A stretch of 28,150 bases of DNA from a virus. The DNA is taken from positions 1 through 28,150 of IMG/VR virus record IMGVR_UViG_3300035698_000926; one strand, written 5' to 3'. A model generated the notes under the pieces. It did no database searches, had not been told where the DNA came from, and saw only the letters and a list, made by a program, of their open reading frames with translations. How positions within the stretch are numbered: position 1 is the first letter of the stretch; the number at the start of each line of letters is the position of its first letter. Shown here one piece after another: positions 1-4,678 of this stretch. Both the position numbers and the translations under genes were made by a program.

Positions 1-126
1 CACGATTTTGAATAGCGCTTCTTTAGAACCTCGCAGCCGCACAATCTCGTCTCTGGCAGCACACAACATATCGTCTACGCAAGCGTTCGTCAGCCGTTCC
101 ACAATGTCGGCGGGTTGGTCAGTCAT
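1..126 (-). CDS. Unknown small protein, 3' part beyond left edge
   Basis: Leftward reading frame starting at ATG 126 and running off the window edge with 42 codons visible and no stop. It begins MTDQPADIVERLTNAC and continues as a Cys-containing helical segment. The start overlaps the stop of the upstream gene by 8 nt (ATGACTGA), the same arrangement seen at 21686-21693, so it is probably translated by coupling. I recognise no family. The frame is supported by the tight overlap and by phage-like amphipathic helix composition; the opposite-strand frame here is a shadow. Confidence 0.6.
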   Translation of the reverse strand, partial: MTDQPADIVERLTNACVDDMLCAARDEIVRLRGSKEALFKIV

Positions 127-295
127 CGGACAGGGCCGCCTTGGCGATATTGATCGCTCGGGGGCAATCCATCCCAGAGCCTGCACCGTAGGCAATTCGA
201 TGCAAGGCGGTTCGCAGCCTGTCGATCTCGCCAGCACAGCGCTTACAAGGCACACCGATGCGTATTCCATGATCGCACATTCGTCTAGTAATCAT
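119..295 (-). CDS. Small Cys-rich protein (58 aa), possible zinc finger
   Basis: 58-residue leftward frame. The N-terminal part has a C-D-H-G ... C-K-R-C arrangement (Cys 7, His 9, Cys 17, Cys 20) typical of the short treble-clef-like or zinc-knuckle proteins common in actinophages, and a further Cys lies near residue 44. The rest is a predicted helix. Start ATG 295 overlaps the stop of the upstream gene as ATGA, and its own stop overlaps the next gene by 8 nt, so the three genes form a compact translationally coupled unit driven from the promoter at 548-576. Function unknown; metal binding is inferred from the Cys/His spacing only. Confidence 0.65.
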   Translation of the reverse strand: MITRRMCDHGIRIGVPCKRCAGEIDRLRTALHRIAYGAGSGMDCPRAINIAKAALSDD

Positions 296-540
296 ATGAT
301 AGTTTCTACGGCATGATCGTCAGTTAATTCGATCCGGATGCGCTTCCGTGCTGCACGAATAGCGCCACGTAGCGTGTAAGCGTCGCCATCCCATTGGGAC
401 CTACCCCTACCCAGTATCGTCGGACCAGTAACAACCCAGCCCCAACGAAGCACGTCAGAATAGCCATTAAAGCCAGTATGTCGCTGCCACTTGTGGCGCT
501 CTTGAAGTTTGATCGTATAATCGTCAGTGGTTGTAGTCAT
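292..540 (-). CDS. Unknown 82-aa protein, first gene of a leaderless operon
   Basis: Leftward gene starting MTTTTDDYTIKLQ and ending ELTDDHAVETII. The middle has several Trp and Gly residues (WGWVVTGP) followed by a basic helix (RGAIRAARKRIRIE). The overall pattern suggests a small alpha/beta fold, but I do not recognise it. ATG 540 is chosen because a consensus promoter (548-576) ends 7 nt upstream, so transcription would start at or next to this ATG; no Shine-Dalgarno is visible. The frame is open upstream to a GTG at 636, which would lie upstream of that transcription start and is less likely. Confidence 0.6.
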   Translation of the reverse strand: MTTTTDDYTIKLQERHKWQRHTGFNGYSDVLRWGWVVTGPTILGRGRSQWDGDAYTLRGAIRAARKRIRIELTDDHAVETII

Positions 541-547
541 GTTTACG

Positions 548-576
548 ACTCTACCAGACGGGTTCCCACATGTCAA
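548..576 (-). promoter_or_regulatory. Sigma70-type promoter, leaderless start for the 540 gene
   Basis: On the minus strand TTGACA (571-576), a 17-bp spacer, and TAGAGT (548-553). Only 7 nt separate the -10 box from ATG 540, so the predicted transcript starts at the start codon. This is one of a series of promoters of the same design in this window. Confidence 0.75.
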
Positions 577-723
577 ACGGAGGTGAACCCTGCACGGTAT
601 CCGGCTCCCAACCTCACAGGAGTTGTTCCGGTCCACGGTACCGTATTGTGCAGGATTCTAATCTACTCTAGAGCTAACTTTTGGCCATCTTGCCGTGGAT
701 CAGCGTTAGCGGCTGCGCTACAT

Positions 724-752
724 ACTGTAGTAGATCATTCGTACCCTGTCAA
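724..752 (-). promoter_or_regulatory. Sigma70-type promoter inside the 3' end of a gene
   Basis: Minus-strand TTGACA (747-752), 17-bp spacer, TACAGT (724-729). It overlaps the end of the 735-974 gene. Transcription would start near 717 and run into the 541-716 interval, which contains no recognised gene, and then into the 540 gene, which has its own promoter. Its purpose is unclear: a second promoter for the same operon, or one for a short RNA. Confidence 0.55.
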
Positions 753-974
753 GTACTTTTCGACCGCTGCCAAATCAACGTCATCCCTAATAGACATAGT
801 GCCGTGCTTGACGGTCCTTGGTTGTCCGGCTGCTGCCTCAGCGTAGCGACGTTCAAAGTCGGCGTGACATCTGCGGCACACGAGACCTCTTCGGGCCTTG
901 ACCTTCTCCGTCCCCGACAGGCACTTGCCTGTGTGGATGCGGATACAAAGTCCCTTGGTATTCGGCTTACTCAT
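735..974 (-). CDS. Small Cys-rich protein (79 aa), possible zinc finger
   Basis: Starts MSKPNTKGLC and contains Cys 10 and Cys 18, then a C-R-R-C-H cluster around residues 33-37, a pattern fitting a small zinc-binding domain followed by a helical C-terminus (VDLAAVEKYLTGYE). The start ATG 974 overlaps the stop of the upstream gene (ATGA), indicating coupling. A longer in-frame version beginning at 1046 would overlap the upstream gene and is rejected. Function is unknown; actinophages carry many such proteins. Confidence 0.65.
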   Translation of the reverse strand: MSKPNTKGLCIRIHTGKCLSGTEKVKARRGLVCRRCHADFERRYAEAAAGQPRTVKHGTMSIRDDVDLAAVEKYLTGYE

Positions 975-1189
975 GCGTCTATCTTCGCCTTGTTCCAGTG
1001 TTGCGATGAGGACAGATGCCAACCATCGCACTCTGGTTCGTTGCAAGCGTATGGTGTGAAGCTTACGCGTTCTCCCTGATTCTGCCGTCTGGCTAGGCTG
1101 ATGAGATATGCTGCACGGTGAGCATTGTCTTCGCTGCCGTATCGCTTCTTCTCAACACCTAATGGGTTGTAGTGCGCTCGGTTTTTCAT
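971..1189 (-). CDS. Small protein with C-x4-C-x2-WHLS motif (72 aa)
   Basis: Leftward 72-residue protein. The C-terminal part has YACNEPECDGWHLSS: two Cys followed by Trp-His-Leu-Ser. This matches the zinc-ribbon-like Y-x-C-x(n)-C-x2-WH-(L/V)-(T/S) signature of short proteins widespread in actinophages and cyanophages, of unknown biochemical role. The N-terminal half is basic and helical (KKRYGSEDNAHRAAYLISLARRQ). Its ATG lies 6 nt after the encoded CCA of tRNA-Phe and there is no Shine-Dalgarno, so maturation of the tRNA 3' end would itself produce a nearly leaderless mRNA. It is followed by an ATGA overlap to the next gene. Confidence 0.75.
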   Translation of the reverse strand: MKNRAHYNPLGVEKKRYGSEDNAHRAAYLISLARRQNQGERVSFTPYACNEPECDGWHLSSSQHWNKAKIDA

Positions 1190-1195
1190 AGAGAG

Positions 1196-1271
1196 TGGTG
1201 GTACCGCGGGGCGTCGATCCCCGGACCTTCCGCTTTTCAGGCGGACGCTCTGCCAACTGAGCTACGGTACC
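1196..1271 (-). tRNA. tRNA-Phe (GAA), CCA encoded
   Basis: Folds as a complete cloverleaf on the minus strand: a perfect 7-bp acceptor (GGTACCG with CGGTACC), D arm GCTC/GAGC, anticodon stem TCCGC/GCGGA with loop CTGAAAA (anticodon GAA), T stem CGGGG/CCCCG with loop ATCGACG. Discriminator A is followed by genomically encoded CCA. It lies between two protein genes in one leftward operon. Confidence 0.93.
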
Positions 1272-1299
1272 TAGTGTGACTTAGTGTAGCACACGATCG

Positions 1300-2079
1300 T
1301 CACCGCATCCAGTAAGGCTTAGGCCCGCCGCTGTAGAGAACACATTCGCGGGCACGCTCAGCAATCTCGTCGTAGCCCTGGATAGCGTTGGTCCAGTATT
1401 CGACTTCACGCTCGTCGTACTTGGCACGGCGAACTCCGTCAACTTCTTCGAATCCGTAGAAGCAGTGTTCGATCTGAATCTTACGGACCCATCCTTCCAC
1501 AGGGCGACGGGAGGACATGCCGGACATTTCGACGTGTACCTGCTTCGCCTGTCCTTTGAGCCAGAGATCCTGCCAGTGGTTGATGAGATCGAAGATTTCG
1601 TCTTCGTCTTTCTCGTTGCGTGCTTTGAGACGCTCAGCGCGACCCTCAACAGTCCACGTGGATCTCCAGTATGGAGGATTGACATCGAACCCTTCCACGT
1701 CCTCAACGTGAGTCATAGCGTGGTCACCCATGTAGCTGTGTCCGACAACTTCACGCGCTTTGGCGTACAGTTCGTCAGGCTCAGCGTTGGGATTGCGCTT
1801 TGCGAGCTTCTCAGCCCATCGCATAATGGGAGCAACCTTATCTGCGTTGCGCCTATCCATCACAACCTCGCGGGTGCGGTGCATGAAGTCAACGTTGGGA
1901 TCTGCGGAGGAGTCATCCCATCCGTGGATCTCGATATCGTGCAGAAGTTCTCGTTCTGCGTTGCGTACGCAGTGGCGTACATTTCGTTTGTCGATCTTTG
2001 CTCCCTTGCGGGCGCTGGACGGTAGTATTCCTCGTCGCAGATCGCGTGCCTTATTCTTCCTCATGGCCAGGCCGTCCAT
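1300..2079 (-). CDS. Unknown protein (259 aa) between two tRNA-Phe genes
   Basis: Leftward gene, charged and largely helical. A basic N-terminus (MRKNKARDLRRG if the second ATG at 2064 is used) is followed by alternating acidic and basic segments and Trp/Tyr-rich stretches near the C-terminus (EYWTNAIQGYDEIAERAREC). No transmembrane segment, signal peptide or known catalytic motif is evident, and I do not recognise the family. It is flanked by tRNA-Phe genes 19 nt upstream and 28 nt downstream, so all are probably processed from one transcript that starts at the 2430-2459 promoter. Neither start has a strong ribosome-binding site. A long opposite-strand frame across it is a codon-bias shadow. 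Confidence 0.75.
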   Translation of the reverse strand: MDGLAMRKNKARDLRRGILPSSARKGAKIDKRNVRHCVRNAERELLHDIEIHGWDDSSADPNVDFMHRTREVVMDRRNADKVAPIMRWAEKLAKRNPNAEPDELYAKAREVVGHSYMGDHAMTHVEDVEGFDVNPPYWRSTWTVEGRAERLKARNEKDEDEIFDLINHWQDLWLKGQAKQVHVEMSGMSSRRPVEGWVRKIQIEHCFYGFEEVDGVRRAKYDEREVEYWTNAIQGYDEIAERARECVLYSGGPKPYWMR

Positions 2080-2098
2080 GCAGTGGTTTCATATGTGT

Positions 2099-2174
2099 TG
2101 GTGGTCAAGGTGGGAGTCGAACCCACTCATCTGGTACTTCACACCAGCGCTAAATCCACATCAGCTACTTAACC
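2099..2174 (-). tRNA. tRNA-Phe (GAA), second copy, CCA encoded
   Basis: Minus-strand cloverleaf: acceptor GGTTAAG/CTTGACC (one G-U), D stem GCT/AGC with a long D loop containing GG, anticodon stem CTGGT/ACCAG with loop GTGAAGT (anticodon GAA), T arm GTGGG-TTCGACT-CCCAC, discriminator A and encoded CCA. Position 37 is G and 38 is T, unlike the usual A-rich 3' side of a tRNA-Phe anticodon loop and unlike the copy at 1196-1271, so the amino acid identity is less certain than the fold. Confidence 0.85.
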
Positions 2175-2327
2175 GCAGTGGCCTTCCCATCCAGGATACA
2201 ATCCCTTAGAGTTCGACCCTGTTTGGTGACTATGCTCGCAGATCTGCAAGCCACCCGAACAAGCTTACCGGCTCATCCACACTACTGCGCTAATGTTCAC
2301 CTTGTCCCCGGTAAGAGCTTCGGTTAG
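2175..2327 (-). other. 153-nt spacer with tRNA-sized structured stretch
   Basis: No gene and no canonical tRNA. On the minus strand, 2301 down to 2225 (77 nt) is bounded by GGTGA/TCACC, contains a D-arm-like segment (TTAGCGCAGT...GAGC), a CCGG/TCGG hairpin and a near-perfect hairpin centred on CAGATCTG in the T-arm position. It lacks the TTCRA T-loop and U33 of a real tRNA. It may be a decayed tRNA or another structured RNA co-transcribed with its neighbours. Confidence 0.3.
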
Positions 2328-2399
2328 TGCATCGTGAGGGATTTGAACCCCCGACTTCAACCGTGTCATGGTTGCACTCTACCCCTGAGTTAACGATGC
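2328..2399 (-). tRNA. tRNA-Val (GAC)
   Basis: Minus-strand cloverleaf with a perfect acceptor GCATCGT/ACGATGC, D arm ACTC/GAGT, anticodon stem CAACC/GGTTG with loop ATGACAC (anticodon GAC), T arm GGGGG-TTCAAAT-CCCTC and discriminator A. CCA is not encoded. It is the first gene after the promoter at 2430-2459. Confidence 0.92.
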
Positions 2400-2429
2400 T
2401 TAGCTGAACGAGTCCAGCTTAGCGATAAT

Positions 2430-2459
2430 AGTGTAACACACATCTTGCGATCGTGTCAA
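2430..2459 (-). promoter_or_regulatory. Promoter of the tRNA-Val/Phe operon
   Basis: Minus-strand TTGACA (2454-2459), 18-bp spacer, TACACT (2430-2435). It sits just downstream of a terminator and 30 nt before tRNA-Val(GAC), as expected for a stable-RNA promoter. Confidence 0.65.
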
Positions 2460-2470
2460 CCTACAATCAC

Positions 2471-2498
2471 AAAAAGACCCCGCACCGTAGTGGGGGCC
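2471..2498 (-). terminator. Rho-independent terminator
   Basis: On the minus strand GGCCCC-CAC, tetraloop TACG, then GTG-C-GGGGTC (about nine GC-rich pairs with one bulged C) followed directly by TTTTT. It lies about 45 nt beyond the stop of the 2543-2914 gene and upstream of the next promoter, so it closes the 3441-2543 transcription unit. Confidence 0.85.
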
Positions 2499-2542
2499 TC
2501 GCTGTGAATCGCGTGTTTAACCTGTGTGCGCTCTAAGCGCTA

Positions 2543-2914
2543 TCAGGCACCCTGTAGCTGGATGGTGACGCTGAGGTCAGAACCAGCGGTACCGGATCCA
2601 ACCTGATCAACGTCGATTTCTAGGACAGAGCCAGCTTCGATGACTGGAAGGTCAGTTGCGCCGAACGTCGTAGCGGTAGCAGTGGTAGCTGCATCCGTGA
2701 TCGTTGGACGGTTGGCCTGCACAGTGTAGATGGTGGTACCATCGTCGTGGATGTCATAAATAAGGTCAGCGCCCGCAGGAGCGGTGCCAACATGAGAGGT
2801 CACACCAATAATGCGTGCACGCTGTGGTAGCACAAACGAAGTCGTGCTACCCGTGGAGATCGCACCGTCGATGGTGAGAACAACTAGTGTGTCGAGAAGT
2901 GTACCGGTAGACAT
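2543..2914 (-). CDS. Beta-rich putative virion or decoration protein (123 aa)
   Basis: Leftward gene rich in Thr, Val, Ile, Gly and Asp with short alternating hydrophobic strands (LLDTLVVLTID, FVLPQRARIIGVT, LIYDIHDDGTTIYTV, VLEIDVDQVGSG, LSVTIQLQGA) and no Cys, Trp or Lys-rich segment. This composition resembles small beta-sandwich phage structural or decoration proteins, but I cannot name a family and the virion role is an inference. Start ATG 2914 has AGGAC about 8 nt upstream. It is co-transcribed behind five tRNAs and ended by a strong terminator, an odd place for a structural gene since the capsid block lies at the other end of the window. Confidence 0.75.
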   Translation of the reverse strand: MSTGTLLDTLVVLTIDGAISTGSTTSFVLPQRARIIGVTSHVGTAPAGADLIYDIHDDGTTIYTVQANRPTITDAATTATATTFGATDLPVIEAGSVLEIDVDQVGSGTAGSDLSVTIQLQGA

Positions 2915-3041
2915 TAAGGGTCCTGCCTTTGTTTCTGCTAGGCCACGCGTATCACAGCCTACGTGTTCAATATAGTAGCTCTAAGTGTGGCACGTTGATC
3001 GAAACAATGCGGCACTTGTGCTTACGGAGAACAAGGATTAG
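2915..3041. other. 127-nt spacer without recognised gene
   Basis: Lies between tRNA-Val(UAC) and the 2914 start. It holds an imperfect inverted repeat (AAGTGTGGCA and TGCGGCACTT, about 15 nt apart) and no convincing promoter. It could be an RNA-processing site or 5' leader structure of the downstream gene. Confidence 0.3.
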
Positions 3042-3113
3042 TGCATCTAGAGAGAATCGAACTCCCGACGAACTGGGTGTAAACCAGCCACTCTACCACT
3101 GAGTTATAGATGC
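3042..3113 (-). tRNA. tRNA-Val (UAC)
   Basis: Minus-strand cloverleaf: acceptor GCATCTA/TAGATGC (perfect), D arm ACTC/GAGT, anticodon stem GCTGG/CCAGT with loop TTTACAC (anticodon TAC), T arm GGGAG-TTCGATT-CTCTC, discriminator A, no CCA encoded. Its acceptor and D arm closely resemble tRNA-Val(GAC) at 2328-2399, suggesting duplication followed by anticodon change. Confidence 0.92.
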
Positions 3114-3131
3114 TTGTGTTGTATATTGTAG

Positions 3132-3204
3132 TCGGCCCCCAGGGAATTGAACCCTGTGTTTCTGAGATATAAGCTCAGCGTCTCAACCAGTTGACTTGAG
3201 GCCA
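3132..3204 (-). tRNA. tRNA-Ile (UAU)
   Basis: Minus-strand cloverleaf: acceptor TGGCCTC/GGGGCCG (with U-G pairs), short D stem GTC/GAC, anticodon stem CTGAG/CTCAG with loop CTTATAT (anticodon TAT, reads AUA), T arm CAGGG-TTCAATT-CCCTG, discriminator A, no CCA. Most bacteria read AUA with a lysidine-modified tRNA-Ile(CAU), so a direct UAU anticodon is unusual. Confidence 0.85.
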
Positions 3205-3210
3205 TTGTAG

Positions 3211-3281
3211 TCACGATAGGTAGAATCGAACTACCGTTCCAACGTTATGAGCGTCGCGTTCTGCCATTAAACTATATCGCG
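3211..3281 (-). tRNA. tRNA-Met (CAU)
   Basis: Minus-strand cloverleaf: acceptor CGCGATA/TATCGTG, D arm around GTTTAATGGCAGAAC, anticodon stem CGACG/CGTTG with loop CTCATAA (anticodon CAT), T arm GGTAG-TTCGATT-CTACC, discriminator A, no CCA. The paired C1-G72 argues against an initiator tRNA. Elongator Met is likely, but lysidine-modified Ile(CAU) cannot be excluded from sequence. Confidence 0.87.
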
Positions 3282-3288
3282 TTATTTG

Positions 3289-3363
3289 TCGATGTTCAGA
3301 GAATCGAACTCTGCTCTTCCTGCGTTATCAGCACAGTCCCAACCACCAGCTAGAGCAACATCG
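3289..3363 (-). tRNA. tRNA-Ile (GAU)
   Basis: Minus-strand cloverleaf: perfect acceptor CGATGTT/AACATCG, enlarged D arm, anticodon stem CTGTG/CGCAG with loop CTGATAA (anticodon GAT), T arm CAGAG-TTCGATT-CTCTG, discriminator A, no CCA encoded. Confidence 0.9.
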
Positions 3364-3371
3364 TGATTTAG

Positions 3372-3441
3372 CAGGGTGACTGGGTATCGAACCCAGCTAG
3401 TCCGGTTTTGGAGACCAGACCCCGCAGCCAGCGGCCACCCT
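3372..3441 (-). tRNA. tRNA-Trp (CCA anticodon)
   Basis: Minus-strand cloverleaf: acceptor AGGGTGG/TCACCCT, anticodon stem CTGGT/ACCGG with loop CTCCAAA (anticodon CCA), T arm CTGGG-TTCGATA-CCCAG, and discriminator G as in bacterial tRNA-Trp. The D-arm region is about 3 nt shorter than standard (CCGC-TGGCT-GCGG hairpin). 3' CCA is not encoded. It is the first tRNA after the 3490-3519 promoter. Confidence 0.87.
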
Positions 3442-3489
3442 AAGCGACTACCGGTCCGGAATGCCTTCGCGGGTTTACGTCGTGTTTCT

Positions 3490-3519
3490 ACTCTATCACA
3501 CCCTCACGGGTGTGGTCAA
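3490..3519 (-). promoter_or_regulatory. tRNA-cluster promoter with palindrome in spacer
   Basis: Minus-strand TTGACC (3514-3519), 18-bp spacer, TAGAGT (3490-3495), 48 nt upstream of tRNA-Trp. The spacer is filled by a perfect inverted repeat CACACCC-GTGA-GGGTGTG (3497-3514), which is either an operator positioned under RNA polymerase or the 3' hairpin of the upstream gene. Confidence 0.5.
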
Positions 3520-3527
3520 GAACAATC

Positions 3528-3791
3528 TTAGTGATGTGCCCACTCCCACGTCTTTTTGACGAAATTATAGCGGGCACACCCCAAATCGCTGTCTTCCGGC
3601 CCGACGATAGGCACCTTGGTGAAGCTCACGGAGGCTCCAACGTTCAAGAAGTCGATCTGGATCTTAATGATTGCTTCGAAGTCGTATTTCGGGGGAGCCT
3701 TCCTGAACGCTTCCGCCATGATGACATCGTATTGTTCTTGCGTGACAGGGGGTCCGTCGTCAGGACCGAGTAGCGCTGCTAGATCTGACAA
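3528..3791 (-). CDS. Unknown protein (87 aa)
   Basis: Leftward frame starting at TTG 3791 (LSDLAALLGPDDGPPV...), with a mixed alpha/beta pattern and no recognised motif. A GGAG lies 14 nt before the TTG. An in-frame stop precedes it, so TTG is the first possible start; ATG codon 25 (MAEAFRK) is an alternative. It overlaps the upstream gene by 32 nt in a different frame. It is probably the last protein gene of the unit headed by the Rnl1-like ligase. The opposite-strand frames covering it are shadows. Confidence 0.5.
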   Translation of the reverse strand: MSDLAALLGPDDGPPVTQEQYDVIMAEAFRKAPPKYDFEAIIKIQIDFLNVGASVSFTKVPIVGPEDSDLGCARYNFVKKTWEWAHH

Positions 3792-4002
3792 GGTTATTGT
3801 CCATTTCTCCGATTAATTTTCTGATTACTTTAAAACCCGAATAATCGTCATACTCGTAAACATGATCACACGGATCAAGGTGCTCGCGATCGTGGTGAGC
3901 TACAGCCTCAGCTTCCGAAATGATCGGACTGATCGCACAGTCATGCTCAGACATGAGATGCATAACCAGCACTTCTCTTGGTGTCGCTGGCTCTATCCAC
4001 AT
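3760..4002 (-). CDS. Unknown acidic His-rich protein (80 aa)
   Basis: Leftward gene beginning MWIEPATPREVLVMHL, with a His/Asp/Glu-rich middle (EAEAVAHHDREHLDPCDH). The cluster of His, Asp and one Cys could bind metal, but no known family is evident. Start ATG 4002 is preferred because GGGAG lies 11 nt upstream; a GTG at 4014 would begin inside that ribosome-binding site. It follows the kinase gene after a 139-nt gap that holds no clear gene or promoter. Confidence 0.55.
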   Translation of the reverse strand: MWIEPATPREVLVMHLMSEHDCAISPIISEAEAVAHHDREHLDPCDHVYEYDDYSGFKVIRKLIGEMDNNLVRSSSATRS

Positions 4003-4141
4003 TGGAATCTGCACTCCCTAGCAATCGAAGCGACAACAGCATTGTCCGCTTGTACTACCTTACAACACGCTAGTGTGTATGGAAACCAAAATCGCAGCTA
4101 TCTGTAAACTCCCTGGTCAGTTCAGATCAAAGTTGTGTAGT

Positions 4142-4678
4142 TCACGAATGGCACCGGGCGGTATCCGTATCAATAGGAATTTGAAACGCTGGACCGGTAA
4201 GAATATCATCGACCGCTATAGCCCAATCCATCTTCTCAGATTCCCAACGCTCACTCATGCGCTTAATGACATCGTACGGAACCTGCTCGGCAGGTGGACG
4301 GCCTACCTGCCGCCTCTGACACTCTCCCACGCTAACGTGGAACTGAACCAAGGAAACGCCGACTTCAAGATCCCAAGCCAATTGCTTCCAAGGATCGAAG
4401 TGACCGTAGTTCAGATTGGTGTCATCGATAATGACAGACATGCCGGTTAGAAGCATACGCTCCACCATGTCACGCTGAATCTCCGTGACAAGCCTCTCCG
4501 TCTTCTTCGAGAATCGGTAACCCATAGGGGAAGAACCGTCTGGGATACACAAACGACGAATGTCGTCACGGTTGGCGCGACCAATAAGACCCGTGGTGCC
4601 AAGCATTTGGTCCTTGGCCCACGTGGTCTTACCGGACCCAGGGAGACCCTGAGTCATGTACAGTCGTTGTTCCATCAT
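4142..4678 (-). CDS. Polynucleotide 5'-kinase (P-loop, kinase domain only)
   Basis: 178-residue P-loop kinase of the T4 Pnk N-terminal family, which transfers ATP gamma-phosphate to 5'-OH RNA or DNA ends. Visible motifs: Walker A GLPGSGKTT (11-19), NRDDIRR (37-42) matching the acceptor-site Asp/Arg of T4 Pnk, DDTNLN (85-90), and an Arg-rich lid QRRQVGRPP (121-129). The C-terminal 3'-phosphatase domain of T4 Pnk (about 300 aa in total) is missing, so ends carrying 2',3'-cyclic phosphate would need another enzyme. Its start overlaps the stop of the RNA ligase gene (GGATGATGG), so kinase and ligase are co-translated and probably act together in RNA or tRNA repair. Confidence 0.87.
   Translation of the reverse strand: MMEQRLYMTQGLPGSGKTTWAKDQMLGTTGLIGRANRDDIRRLCIPDGSSPMGYRFSKKTERLVTEIQRDMVERMLLTGMSVIIDDTNLNYGHFDPWKQLAWDLEVGVSLVQFHVSVGECQRRQVGRPPAEQVPYDVIKRMSERWESEKMDWAIAVDDILTGPAFQIPIDTDTARCHS

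Noticed and set aside
3497-3514. CACACCC/GGGTGTG hairpin as a terminator
   Set aside because: No U-run on either strand; its position inside a promoter spacer fits an operator at least as well.
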